DNA of 64,000 nucleotides from WHTK01 sp963711035 (GCA_963711035.1 CAVQCN010000001.1:1-64000), one strand, 5' to 3'. Shown: positions 8,255 to 17,371, counted from the first letter of the stretch. Notes: generated by a model not told the origin, from the sequence alone. Made by a program: numbers and translations.

Positions 8255-9538
8255 ATGCGAGTAGTTCACTATCTCAACCAGTTCTTCGGTGGTCTAGGCG
8301 GCGAGGAGTTCGCCGGCGTCGAACCGCAGACGCGGGACGCCGCCGTGGGACCTGGTCGCCTGCTCGAACAAACGCTTGGCGGCGACAACACCATCGTCCT
8401 CACGATCATCGCAGGCGACAATTACTCGGCCGAGCACGCTGATGACCTGACCGAATTCGTGCTGAATGCTGTGAGAGAAGCCAAAGCTGATGCCTTCGTC
8501 GCCGGGCCATGCTTCGAAGCCGGCCGCTACGGCGTCGCCGCCGCCTTGCTTTGTACTGCCGTCCAGAAAGAACTCGGCATCCCGGTTATCACGGCAATGA
8601 CCGAAGAGAACCCGGGCTACGATCTCTACAAGAGGGACCTTTACGTCGTGGACTCGGGCCGTAACGTCGCCGGCATGAAGGATGTCTTCATCAAGATGGT
8701 CTCGCTCCTCATGAAGTTGGCGAACGGTGAGGAGATTAGCGGTCCAACTGAGGAGGGCTACCTCCCCAAGGGCATCCTGGTCGATGCAATCGTCGAAGAG
8801 ACGGCCGGTGAACGTCTCGTCAACATGCTCCTTGCCAAAGTGACGGGCCAACCTTACGAGTCCGAATTCAAAGCGGCGACGTTCCCGCCGGTGCCGGCAC
8901 CGCCACCGATTATCGACATCTCCAAGGCCCGCATCGCTATCGTGACCGACGGCGGTGTCGTGCCAAAAGGCAACCCCGACAAGATAGCCCCTTCAGCCGC
9001 GACGAACTGGGGCTCCTATGACATTTCCACGAGCAATGATCTTTCGGGCGAGGACTACGAAGTCTCGCACCGCGGATACGACACCCGCTATGTCGAAGAG
9101 GACCCGGACCGAATGGTGCCGGTCGATGCCTTGCGAGCTCTCGAGAAGAGCGGCGTCATAGGCGAGCTGCACAAGAAGTTTATTTCCACGTCGGGCCTTT
9201 CCAACCCCCTGGCCAACAGCCGCCGCCTAGGGCGAGAAATCGCAGCACAGCTAAAGGAGGACGAGGTTGACGCTGTCATCCTCGTAAGCGCTTGAGGGAC
9301 CTCCACTCGCAGCGGTGCTGCGATCGCCACCGAGCTGGAAAAGGCCGGTATTCCTGTCGCCCAGATAACGTCCGTAATGCCAGTTGCCAAGATGGTTGGG
9401 ACGAACCGCATCATTCAGGGGAACGGCATCGTACATCCCTTGGGCAGCGCGGATCTTGACCCGGAAGAGGAGAAGAAGCTCAGAGAGCGCATCCTTCGCC
9501 AGGCCTTTGATGCTCTGCAGAAGGACGTGACCTCGTAG
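8255..9538 (+). CDS. grdB: Selenoprotein B of Grd-type reductase (Sec at residue 347)
   Basis: Substrate-specific selenoprotein of component B, which in the family attacks the carbon next to the activated amine. ATG 8255 follows GGAAGGA. An in-frame TGA at 9293-9295 is read as Sec; the frame then runs to TAG 9536-9538, giving 427 aa (family ~437). N-terminal MRVVHYLNQFFGGLGGEE and C-terminal NGIVHPLGSADLD are GrdB hallmarks. The motif here is U-G-T-S-T-R-S; the usual UxxCxxC has lost both Cys. A perfect 6-bp hairpin begins 12 bases after the TGA. A simple caller would stop at 9295 and lose the active site. Confidence 0.95.
9308..9322 (+). promoter_or_regulatory. SECIS hairpin of grdB
   Basis: CGCAGC pairs with GCTGCG around the loop GGT. 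The loop starts 19 bases after the TGA and begins with G, as bacterial SECIS elements require. Confidence 0.8.
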
Positions 9539-9550
9539 CGCCGTCGTGCC

Positions 9551-11203
9551 ATGACCTCTCCAGCGATAACAGCCAGGCTTTCGCCTCTGCCCAATAAGGC
9601 GCACCTCATTCAATGGCATGAATGGGGTGCGCCCGCTTTTGACGAAGCGCGCCAGCAGGACAAACCTATCGCGCTCTTCATCACGGCCTTCTGGTGCGGC
9701 ATCTGTCATCGGCTGGACGAGACGTCGCTTTCGGACGATCAGGTAATCGCATTGCTCAACGCCTTCTTCGTCCCGGTGCGAATCGAAGAGGCGCAGCGAC
9801 CGGATGTCGACCTGCGTTACAACCAGAACGGCTGGCCGACAATCGTGTTCATCTCTCCCGAAGGCGACGATATCTTCACGACGAACAGCCTTTCGCCCCG
9901 GGAGATGATCGATACTCTCGTCAAAGTGATCAGCCACTACCAGCAAGAAAAGGGCGCAATTCGGGAGGCCGCCCAGCAAGCTCTTGACGAAGCTTCACGC
10001 CGGGCGGCGGAGGAGCCGGCGCCTTTGAGCATCGAGATTGTCGGAGAGGTCGCGGGTATGCTCGAAGGCCTCTTCGACGCTCAGAATGGTGGATTCGGCG
10101 ATGGTGACAAGCTCATCCACGCAGACGCCATCGACTTTCTCTTTGACCTATATCAGATGACGGGGGAGCAGGGCTACCTGAACAACGCCCTGCTCACGCT
10201 CGACAAGATGCGCGCGAGTCGCATGCTCGACCGTGAGCGCGGCGGCTTCTTCCGCTATTCCTCCAAGCCGGACTGGCAGCAACCCCATCCCGAGAAGCTG
10301 CTGAACGATCAGGCTGCTCTGCTCGACAACTACCTGCGCGCCTATCTCCTTACCGACGATCCTTCTTATCGCAAGACTGCTGAACAGCTCATCGAGTATG
10401 TCTTTGGCACGCTTGCCGACGCCGAAACCGGCCTCTTCTTTGGCTGCGAAGACCTCGTGCGGCCCATCCCTGCGCACGACCAGCGAGAGCGCCTTTCCTT
10501 GATGCCGATGCTCGACCATTGCCTTTACACCGACGCCAACGCCCACTTGGCGAAGGCGCTGCTGCACAGTTGGCTGTTGCTGGGTAACGACGGCTGTCGC
10601 ACCACTGCCGAGGCGAATATCGAGTGGCTTTGGACGAACATGCATGCCAGGGACGGCATCTTCCATTATTGGAGGAACGGCCGGCCAATTCTCGCCGGAC
10701 TACTGAATGACAGCGTCGCACTGGCAGACGTTCTCGTGGAGGCGTCTGCACTACTGCAGAAACCAGAGCACCTTGCGCGCGCCCGGGAGCTGGCAACCTC
10801 TATCACGACCAACCATCGCAACCCGAAAGGTGGCTTCTACGACATCTGCCAGCCGGGGCCGGCGCGGCTGCAGTTTCTGGTGACATCGCTCACGCAGAAC
10901 GCTGACGCGGCGCGGTTTCTGATCAAGCTCGCAGACTCAAGTGGTGAGACTGTCTGGCGAAAAGAAGCACGTTTTGCACTCCAAGGCTTCCCCAATCAGC
11001 ACCGTGTCTATGGTGCCTTTGCCGCGGGTTTTGGCACGGCAGTTGCGCGGCTGCTTTCCCCTTGTCTGCGGGTTGAAATCGAAGGGCGTCCTGGCGACGC
11101 CTCGGTGCGGACGCTGCTAAGGTCTGCGCTGATGGCTGCTCAACATCCCGGCGTTTCTGTCACCTTCAAGCCCGAGGAAACGCCGAACATTCGCATGCTC
11201 TGA
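9551..11203 (+). CDS. DUF255 / thioredoxin-domain protein (YyaL/SPATA20-like)
   Basis: 550 aa. Residues ~20-120 are a thioredoxin-like domain with FWCGICH (Cys49 and Cys52) and a cis-Pro region GWPTIVFISPEGD. The rest resembles the (alpha/alpha)6-barrel part of the YyaL/SPATA20 family (GGFGDGDKLIHADAIDFL, LLNDQAALLDNYLRAYLLT). Family members are usually ~650-700 aa, so this is a short version. It starts 12 bases after grdB, in the same operon, which suggests a thiol-redox role with the selenoprotein reductase. Its biochemical function is unknown. Confidence 0.85.
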   Translation: MTSPAITARLSPLPNKAHLIQWHEWGAPAFDEARQQDKPIALFITAFWCGICHRLDETSLSDDQVIALLNAFFVPVRIEEAQRPDVDLRYNQNGWPTIVFISPEGDDIFTTNSLSPREMIDTLVKVISHYQQEKGAIREAAQQALDEASRRAAEEPAPLSIEIVGEVAGMLEGLFDAQNGGFGDGDKLIHADAIDFLFDLYQMTGEQGYLNNALLTLDKMRASRMLDRERGGFFRYSSKPDWQQPHPEKLLNDQAALLDNYLRAYLLTDDPSYRKTAEQLIEYVFGTLADAETGLFFGCEDLVRPIPAHDQRERLSLMPMLDHCLYTDANAHLAKALLHSWLLLGNDGCRTTAEANIEWLWTNMHARDGIFHYWRNGRPILAGLLNDSVALADVLVEASALLQKPEHLARARELATSITTNHRNPKGGFYDICQPGPARLQFLVTSLTQNADAARFLIKLADSSGETVWRKEARFALQGFPNQHRVYGAFAAGFGTAVARLLSPCLRVEIEGRPGDASVRTLLRSALMAAQHPGVSVTFKPEETPNIRML

Positions 11204-11233
11204 GCATCGCGGCCATCACGCCCCCTGAGGAGC

Positions 11234-11896
11234 CTACCATTCGTCCAACCAGCTACGCAGGTCATTCAAGGTAAACTCCATGACTTTGTGGCCACATTCG
11301 TATTCCAAAAGGCTGGGCTGATACCCCTCGACTTCGAGTCTGTCGCGGCACGAGCGGGCTAGTTCAATCGGTACGATCTTGTCCTCGCGGCCGTGCGACA
11401 TGAAGATCGATGGCGTTGCTCATGAATCACGAGCGGAAGTGAATGTGAGGCCGCGCAGATCGCCGCGCAGACGATCACGCCCGCGAACACCGCCGAACGC
11501 GCGCCATGCTGTACTCGAGCGCCATTGCGGCTCCCTGGGAGAATCCACCGATCACCACCCTCTTTGGATCGACCGGGCGATCTCGCCGCAGCTCATCCAG
11601 CATCTCGTCGAGGAGATACGCAACCGGTGGAAGGTCGGCGGCTCTCTAACCCAGGGCCGGATGACGTTCCAGCTGCGGCCGCGAGGTTCGGCCCCGATTT
11701 TCAGCTCGCACGGCGCATTGGGAATCGCAAACATGCGGCTTCCGTCATCCAGCATCGGGGCGAGTCGCACGAAGTCATGCATGCTGGCGCCGAAGCCATG
11801 CAGCAGGGTTATCAGCTATCGCGGCGCTGAGTCCTCCTCCTCAGGAAGCAGAAGAGTGTACGAGAGGACCCGCTCTTCAATGACCTGCGACCGCAT
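11234..11896 (-). pseudogene. Broken alpha/beta-hydrolase (carboxylesterase/phospholipase type)
   Basis: Reading leftward from ATG 11896, the first 26 codons (ending EEEDSAPR) hit a TAG. The same frame then continues LITLLHGFGASMHDFVRLAP, an oxyanion-loop region. Near 11640 the frame shifts to PPVAYLLDEMLDEL and the nucleophile elbow GGFSQGAAM. Further shifts and a stop precede SIFMSHGREDKIVP and GHKVMEFTLNDLRSWLDEW, which hold the catalytic Asp and His regions. All parts of one hydrolase are present, but at least two frameshifts and two stops separate them. Either a decayed gene or a run of sequencing errors. Confidence 0.8.
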
Positions 11897-12004
11897 TCGT
11901 TGTCCCCCTCCGCAAAGCCGGTTCCAGTTAGAAGCAAGATGTCTCCGCGGAGCAATAACGATCCCGGACAAACCCCGTCCCACCCCGACAGCCGAACGAA
12001 AGCC

Positions 12005-12019
12005 GGACAGAATCTGTCC
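12005..12019. promoter_or_regulatory. GGACAGA-type palindromic operator, copy 3 (plus a weak copy at 11966)
   Basis: GGACAGAATCTGTCC is a perfect palindrome with 7-base arms. A degenerate second site GGACAAACCCCGTCC lies 39 bases to the left at 11966-11980. They sit between the broken hydrolase (starts at 11896, leftward) and the acyl-CoA-dehydrogenase-like operon (starts at 12369, rightward). Confidence 0.75.
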
Positions 12020-12323
12020 ATCAGGTTCAAAAGGGCACATTCCTCACGAATCTTGCTTGACGTGGTGGTAAACCTGCCTGATGCTCACCACGGCTTGTTC
12101 AGCAACGGTTACGGCAGCGGTTTCACCTGAGTACGTTGCTCCGCTCTGGTCTGAGTAGCGGCGGCATCGTACTTTCGCGGCAATCTCCTCTCGCTCCAAC
12201 CTCCTTTCGTTAGGCGATCTCACGACCTGCTCGCCTCTCACTCTCGGCCAGGAATGCTCCACGTGCTGAGGCATGAGTTCGCGCGCTCTGTGATGCTGAC
12301 CGAGGAGCTCGCGATGATCCGAG

Positions 12324-12351
12324 ACGGTCTTCTTAGAACGGTCTTCTTAGA
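12324..12351. repeat. Perfect 14-bp tandem duplication
   Basis: ACGGTCTTCTTAGA occurs twice head to tail (12324-12337, 12338-12351), ending 17 bases before the acyl-CoA-dehydrogenase-like start. A replication-slippage product that changes promoter/leader spacing, or a reading frame if the short leader peptide is real. Confidence 0.7.
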
Positions 12352-12368
12352 GATGTGAGGAATGTCAG

Positions 12369-13502
12369 ATGCCCGATTACATCGATGCCGTCGAACAAGT
12401 GATTAACGACGTCGTCGCACCCGCTGCTCAGGAAGTCGACCGCAGCGGCAGCTTTCCTAGCGCCGGCGTTGCGGCCCTGAGTCAAGCTGGCCTGCTTGGC
12501 CTGTTGAGTTCTCGTGAAGTGGGCGGCCGTGGGGAAGGCCTCGGCGCCGCTGCTGCAGTGATCGAACGTCTCGCCGCAGCCTGCGGGTCCACGGCGATGG
12601 TCACTCTGATGCACTATGCGGCCACCCCAACCGTGGAAACGCATGGTCCAACGGAGATTCGGCAGGCCGTCGCTCGAGGCCAGCACTTGCTGACGCTGGC
12701 TTTCTCAGAATCAGGGTCGCGTAGCCAGTTCTGGACGCCGATGAGTACGGCAGTGCGCGTCGACAACGGTGTTCGACTCGATGCCAGGAAAAGCTGGGTG
12801 ACCTCGGCGGGCCACGCCAACAGCTACGTTTGGTCGAGCCGGCCGCTTGGCGCTGACGGCCTGATGACCCTCTGGCTCGTACCGTCCGATGCAGCCGGGC
12901 TCAGCCAATCCGGCAGCTTCGACGGCCTTGGTTTGCGCGGTAACGGCTCGATCCCGGTGGCAGCGGAAAACGTAATCGTACCGGAGACAGCAATGCTCGG
13001 TGAGGACGGCAAGGGCCTCGATGCGGCGCTCAGCCTTGTCGTACCGACCTTCCAGGTGCTTAGCGCGGCCTTCGGCCTCGGGCTGATGGAGGCTGTCGTC
13101 GCCGAAGTGACGAACCATCTGGGCAGCACCCGCTATGAGCATCTCGATCGCACGCTGGGTCAGGGCGTCGTTCCGCGACTCGATCTCGCCCGCATGCGCG
13201 TTGCCGCAGACCGAGAGCGCGCCCTTATCGAGGACACGCTGGCCGCCCTCGATAGCGGGCGCGCGGATGCGATGCTGCGCGTTCTGGAGGTGAAGGCGTC
13301 CGCCGCCGAGACATCGCTGCTTGTCACCGATCTTGGCATGAAGGTCTGCGGCGGGTCCGCGTTTCGCAAGGAACTTGGCGTGGAGCGCCGCTTCCGGGAT
13401 GCCCGCGCCGCCCGCGTCATGGCGCCAACCACGGATGTGCTGCACGATTTCATCGGCCGCAGTCTATTGGGCCTACCCCTGATCGACGAGGCCGTACCGT
13501 GA
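12369..13502 (+). CDS. Acyl-CoA dehydrogenase family protein
   Basis: 377 aa flavoenzyme of the acyl-CoA dehydrogenase / DszC-like fold. The N-terminal helical domain is residues ~1-110. The middle beta domain contains LTLAFSESGSRSQ (FAD/substrate contact region) and LDARKSWVTSAGHA, and the C-terminal helices contain VCGGSAFRKELGVERRFRDARAARV. The FAD fold is clear, but the substrate cannot be told: neighbours are not a beta-oxidation set, so it may dehydrogenate or monooxygenate a non-fatty-acid compound. The stop overlaps the next GTG start (GTGA), so it is co-translated with the PhnD-like gene. It is the first gene after operator copy 3. Confidence 0.85.
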   Translation: MPDYIDAVEQVINDVVAPAAQEVDRSGSFPSAGVAALSQAGLLGLLSSREVGGRGEGLGAAAAVIERLAAACGSTAMVTLMHYAATPTVETHGPTEIRQAVARGQHLLTLAFSESGSRSQFWTPMSTAVRVDNGVRLDARKSWVTSAGHANSYVWSSRPLGADGLMTLWLVPSDAAGLSQSGSFDGLGLRGNGSIPVAAENVIVPETAMLGEDGKGLDAALSLVVPTFQVLSAAFGLGLMEAVVAEVTNHLGSTRYEHLDRTLGQGVVPRLDLARMRVAADRERALIEDTLAALDSGRADAMLRVLEVKASAAETSLLVTDLGMKVCGGSAFRKELGVERRFRDARAARVMAPTTDVLHDFIGRSLLGLPLIDEAVP

Positions 13503-14365
13503 CCAGACCCAGTTCGACACTCATCCTGGGTTCCGTCGCATATGATCCGAAGGTCGTCACTATATGGGACGGCTTTCGGCGCTGGTTCCTCGCGAGAGAT
13601 CTGCCTTTCACTTATGTTCTGTACGCGCATTATGAGCATCAGGTCGAAGACCTCGTGGCAGGTCACATCCACGTTGCATGGAACTCCCCTCTCGCATGGA
13701 TACGCGCTTCTCGTCTGACGGCTGCGAGGTCGGTTGTGGTTCAGCCGATCGCGATGCGCGACAGCGACCGCGACCTGACGTCCGCAGTGGTCGTGCGCAG
13801 CGATTCCGCAATCCACTCGGTCGCAGATCTGCGCGGTCGAGTGATTGGGACCGGCGCCGTCGATTCTCCACAGGCCACGCTCATCCCTTTGGACTACATC
13901 AGGCAGGCCGGTCTCGTTCCCGGGAAGGACTTTGCCGTCCGTCGTTTTGACGTGGGCGTAGGCATGCACGGCGACCACGTGGGCGGCGAACGTGAGGCCG
14001 CGCGGGCATTGATGCGCGGCGAGCTGGACGCCACCTGCATGCTCGATGCCAACAACGCCGTCTTTGCTCGCGAGGGGACGCTGCCGGCAGGCTCCACTCG
14101 CGTGCTAGGACAGACGACACCGTTTGATCACTGCATGATGACAGCGGGACCCGACGCTCCGCGAGATCTCATACGGCGTTTCACGGATCTCCTGTTGTCT
14201 ATGTCCTACGATGATCCCGAGGTGCGGCCGCTGCTCGATCTCGAAGGCCTGAAGTCGTGGTTGCCGGGCCGGACCGGTGGTTACGGACCGCTTTCGGCGG
14301 CGGTGGACGCGCTCGGTTTCCTGGACGAGGAAGGCAACCTTATTGCAGACGACTATCGACCTTGA
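13499..14365 (+). CDS. PhnD-like periplasmic-binding-fold protein without signal peptide
   Basis: 288 aa, similar to phosphate/phosphonate ABC-transporter binding proteins (PhnD/SsuA-like): LVAGHIHVAWNSPLAWI (~55-71), VVRSDSAIHSVADLRGRVIGTG (around 98-120) and a second lobe with RRFDVG and ALMRGELDATCMLD. The start GTG 13499 gives MTRPSSTLILGSVAYDPK, with no signal peptide or lipobox, so it is probably cytoplasmic. No phosphonate permease or ATPase is nearby. It is wedged between an oxidoreductase and a ferritin-like gene with overlaps at both ends. A ligand-sensing or substrate-handling role for the pathway is inference. Confidence 0.75.
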   Translation: MTRPSSTLILGSVAYDPKVVTIWDGFRRWFLARDLPFTYVLYAHYEHQVEDLVAGHIHVAWNSPLAWIRASRLTAARSVVVQPIAMRDSDRDLTSAVVVRSDSAIHSVADLRGRVIGTGAVDSPQATLIPLDYIRQAGLVPGKDFAVRRFDVGVGMHGDHVGGEREAARALMRGELDATCMLDANNAVFAREGTLPAGSTRVLGQTTPFDHCMMTAGPDAPRDLIRRFTDLLLSMSYDDPEVRPLLDLEGLKSWLPGRTGGYGPLSAAVDALGFLDEEGNLIADDYRP

Positions 14366-15539
14366 GGACCTGGGGTTTGCCGATGGCGCCCATATCCTCG
14401 TGCGGAGAGCGCTGAAGGCGTTGCAGCCGGGCACCGGTCTGGCAGTGAGCGGGCGCGACCCGAGCCTGCGTCTCGATTTGTCTGCCTGGTGCCGACAGCA
14501 AGGCCACCAGATCGAATTTCTCGAGTCGGAGTCGATGGGAAAAGTGGCCGCGGTGATCACGAATGGCGGCGCCGAGAAGGCACGCTGGTCCGGCGCCGAG
14601 CGCAGCGGCGGACCAGCGCCCTCCGGGGTGCTGCCTTATGCTTCCGCTACGTGGGGACTTTCGGCCCGAGGCGCGTTGGTCGAACAAGGCGGACCTGATC
14701 CCGGTTTTGACCTCGACCAGAAGCCGCGCGTCTGGACCGATTTGGCGCCGCGTCTCTACGCTCAGGCAGCCGCAGGTCAGTGGGACCCGGCGATGGCAGT
14801 CGACTGGACCGCGCCGGCGCCCCCCGCTGAAGTCGAGACGGCCGTGGTGCAGGTAATGACGTACCTCGTCGAGAATGAGCAGGCCGCACTGGCGGTGCCG
14901 GCGCGCTTCCTCGGCCGCATCCACCCTCACTACCGGGAAGTGGTGCAGTTTCTCGCGATACAGGTGGCGGACGAGGCGCGTCACATGGAGGTCTTCTCGC
15001 GCCGAGCCACGCTGAACGGGCAACTCCTCGGCACCTCGACGGTAGGTGGACGAACATCCCTCTCTACCTTGCTAGCGGAGCCGGAGTTTGGCGTCGCCTC
15101 TTTTCTGCTTTCGGTCCTGGGAGAAGGTACGTTCCTTAACTTGCTCGCCTTCCTCGAGCAATACGGCCCGGATAGCGTCACCAGCTCCATCACTCGTCTT
15201 GCGCGCCAGGATGAGACCAGGCACGTCGCCTTCGCCATGGCTCATCTCGAATACCAGCTCGATCTCGAGCCGGAACTACGAGGGCGCTTGCGCGGATCTG
15301 TGGAACGCCGGTACGAAGCGCTGCGGAGCACCTCGGGCCTCAGCGATGATGTATTCGACGCACTGGTGGTGATGGCGGCTGGCTCCTGGCGTCCCGCTGC
15401 GATCGCTCGAGGCTACGAGCTCGTTGCCGGCCTCGAACGGGACATGGCAGAGGGACGAGAGCGCCGGCTCCTGCGCCTCGGATTCCCGCCGTCCGAGGCG
15501 GCGGCGCTATCGGCGCTCCACACGCGCAATTTTATGTAG
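14343..15539 (+). CDS. TusA-like / ferritin-like (di-iron) fusion protein
   Basis: About 398 aa from TTG 14343, chosen because GAGGAAGG lies nine bases upstream and the N-terminus then matches a TusA/SirA-like fold; it overlaps the preceding gene by 23 bases. Residues ~1-65 (LVRRALKALQPGTGLAVSGRD) look TusA-like but lack the CPxP active site. Residues ~150-330 are ferritin-like, with ENEQAALAVPARFLG, ADEARHMEVF and a second half GEGTFLNLLAFLEQYG and RQDETRHVAFAMAHLE, giving two ExxH-type iron-ligand pairs. Possibly a di-iron oxygenase or oxidase. The operon with the acyl-CoA-dehydrogenase-like and PhnD-like genes suggests one pathway. Confidence 0.75.
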   Translation: MQTTIDLEDLGFADGAHILVRRALKALQPGTGLAVSGRDPSLRLDLSAWCRQQGHQIEFLESESMGKVAAVITNGGAEKARWSGAERSGGPAPSGVLPYASATWGLSARGALVEQGGPDPGFDLDQKPRVWTDLAPRLYAQAAAGQWDPAMAVDWTAPAPPAEVETAVVQVMTYLVENEQAALAVPARFLGRIHPHYREVVQFLAIQVADEARHMEVFSRRATLNGQLLGTSTVGGRTSLSTLLAEPEFGVASFLLSVLGEGTFLNLLAFLEQYGPDSVTSSITRLARQDETRHVAFAMAHLEYQLDLEPELRGRLRGSVERRYEALRSTSGLSDDVFDALVVMAAGSWRPAAIARGYELVAGLERDMAEGRERRLLRLGFPPSEAAALSALHTRNFM

Positions 15540-15550
15540 AGCGATGTGCG

Positions 15551-16630
15551 CTACGGTTCTTCGATGAGGACGGGGCCTGCATGTCGCCCGTAGCCGGGCA
15601 AGATTGTGCTTTCACCTGCGTTGTTTGCGCCGGCCACCATGATCTTGATGGACTCGGGTGTGCCGGACGCGCCGACGACGTAGTCGTCACCGAGGTCCTG
15701 GATCTCCGGCGGCTCGCCGCACTGACGCAACTCCGCTACCGTATTGCCCCAGTGCTCAAAGAGGTACTGACGCACGTCCTCTTTACTCCAGCCTCCGTTG
15801 CCGATGTGGCGAGCATGCTCCGGACCGAGGACGACAACGCAGCCAAGATTTCGATGGAAGACGCCGGTCGTCTGCAGAATACGTCCGCCTGCTGAAGCCG
15901 ACGCGGTCGCGTGACCGAGGTAGGACATGGACCGCGCAATCGTGAAGAGAATCTCCTCCGGCACCTGTGTCGTGCGGTGGTCGATGTGCATCGTGCTGCG
16001 CACCTGCTGGATCATGACCGTGCTGGCTTCCCTAGGGAAGCCATACTCCACGTGTTGCGGCTCCCAAGGGCTCTCCTCTTCGTTCTCGCCGATGCAGATC
16101 GAGTACTTGCCGGGGGTGCCGTGCGTGCTCTGGTCCAGATCATGCGGCCGGATGTCAAAGACGTTCATGAGGATCATGCGCAGGGCCCGACCTATAGTGG
16201 AGTTAGCGCGGTCGCCGGGTCCGAAGATGTTGCCGGTGCAATTGAGGCCGATCTTCTGACGCACCGGCCCATTGATCATGATCGCGTAGGCGCGGCCGGT
16301 GGTGCTCTGTGACATCACAGGGCCGATGTCGTTGAAAGCCTGGACGACCGCGACGACGGTCGGGAAGTATTCGGGCTTGCAGCCGGCCATGATTGCATTG
16401 ATCGCGGCATCGCGGACCGTGCAGTCACGTTTGAGATGGAAGGCGGAACAGAGCACTTCGCTGGGGTCGCGTTTGGTGTATGAGAGAAATTCGTCCACGA
16501 ATTCCTCCATTGCAGGCACCACCGGCAGACCGTCCGTCCAGCCGTTCTCGAAGCAATGCTCTATGACCTTCCGCGCCTTTCGCAGGTCGTCCGCGGTGAT
16601 GTCGAGTTCAGTTGCGTTCGTCACGGCCAA
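15551..16630 (-). CDS. Conserved partner protein of the UGSC selenoprotein (unknown function)
   Basis: 359 aa with no signal peptide or membrane segment. I do not recognise a biochemical function. The protein is clearly homologous to the C-terminal ~340 residues of the fusion gene at 25728. Shared blocks include N.WTD.LP (~29-36), VNA.MAG..PEYFP-type AINAIMAGCKPEYFP (~77-91), NGPVR (~118-122), NSTIGRALRM (~142-151) and GENEEESPWEPQHVEYGF (~178-195). It lies 45 bases downstream of the UGSC selenoprotein gene on the same strand. The fusion of the two homologous modules elsewhere in the window argues that they act as one complex. Confidence 0.8.
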   Translation of the reverse strand: MAVTNATELDITADDLRKARKVIEHCFENGWTDGLPVVPAMEEFVDEFLSYTKRDPSEVLCSAFHLKRDCTVRDAAINAIMAGCKPEYFPTVVAVVQAFNDIGPVMSQSTTGRAYAIMINGPVRQKIGLNCTGNIFGPGDRANSTIGRALRMILMNVFDIRPHDLDQSTHGTPGKYSICIGENEEESPWEPQHVEYGFPREASTVMIQQVRSTMHIDHRTTQVPEEILFTIARSMSYLGHATASASAGGRILQTTGVFHRNLGCVVVLGPEHARHIGNGGWSKEDVRQYLFEHWGNTVAELRQCGEPPEIQDLGDDYVVGASGTPESIKIMVAGANNAGESTILPGYGRHAGPVLIEEP

Positions 16631-16675
16631 CCCTCCCCGACGCGTGGTCGCGCCTCTGCCAGTGGTCTTGCCTAA

Positions 16676-17236
16676 TCATTTCGATGGGACGCCGCGAACG
16701 TCGGTGATCCCTAGGATCTCGAGGATCTGCGGCAGCGCCTCTTCAGCGCGCTCGCGAATCCCATCCGGGCCTAGACTCCCGATAGGATTCTTCACGGCGA
16801 CGTACTTGTAATCCGGGAATCCGCGCCTGCGCGCCATTGAACGGCCCGTCACGTGGAAGGAATCAGTAATGATTGCCGCGGACTGCAGCCCAAGTTCCTC
16901 GAAGATGGTCCCGTCGGCCACACTGGCCGCACTGCAGGACCCTCAGTCGCCGACACCGGCGATGACGACGTCCGAAGTCTCCAGGATCCTATCGACGACC
17001 TCTTTGGGCGCCGGCAGGGAGAAGTTCCCCTTGCGCTCGTGCGTGATCAACTCGATAGAGTAGCGCTCGGCGAGCAGATCTCCGATGGCTAGCAAGATCT
17101 TGTCCGCGTTCAGCTTCGAATTGCTGACAAGGCCGAGCCGAATACCATCAAGGCTGGTGAATCGCCGCGGGGCGAGACCCTTCTCGGCGCTCAGTGAGCG
17201 CTCGGTTGGTTCTTTCGTAGGATCGATTAGAACCAT
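16676..17236 (-). CDS. UGSC-family selenoprotein (Sec at residue 98)
   Basis: 186 aa with one in-frame TGA (16943-16945) read as Sec. The flanks are VIAGVGD-U-GSCSAASVADG, the motif that names the UGSC selenoprotein family known from computational selenoproteome surveys. The U-x-x-C layout resembles thioredoxin-type redox centres. ATG 17236 is chosen because GGAGGG lies ten bases upstream. After Sec the chain continues SAAIITDSFHVTGRSMARRRG to the stop at 16676 without another break, so both halves are under selection. A nested hairpin follows the TGA. It heads a pair with the partner gene, and a FAD oxidoreductase gene lies upstream on the same strand. The substrate is unknown. Confidence 0.92.
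16907..16941 (-). promoter_or_regulatory. SECIS hairpin of the UGSC selenoprotein gene
   Basis: Coding-strand order: GGTCC, 8 bases, GGCCA, loop GTG, TGGCC, 4 bases, GGACC. That is a lower 5-bp and an upper 5-bp stem. The loop starts 20 bases after the TGA and its first base is G, fitting the bacterial SECIS pattern. Confidence 0.8.
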
Positions 17237-17371
17237 AGTGACCGTTCCCTCCAATGCAACAAGCCACCGGACGCCGCAATGTTACGGGCCGCGTTTCTGA
17301 CCGTCATAGTAAGGCCGAAACCCCCGTTTGAGACGCTGATTCCGGACATCCTGCGTCCGCAGCCGCCATGT

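Larger units (their letters stand above)
11897..12368. other. 472-bp intergenic region with operators and a tandem repeat
   Basis: It holds two GGAC-N7-GTCC sites (11966 and 12005) and a 14-bp tandem repeat (12324-12351). A 21-codon frame at 12293-12358 reads LTEELAMIRDG, which looks like the N-terminus of an acyl-CoA dehydrogenase but stops at once, perhaps a gene remnant. No other coding sequence is convincing. Confidence 0.5.
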
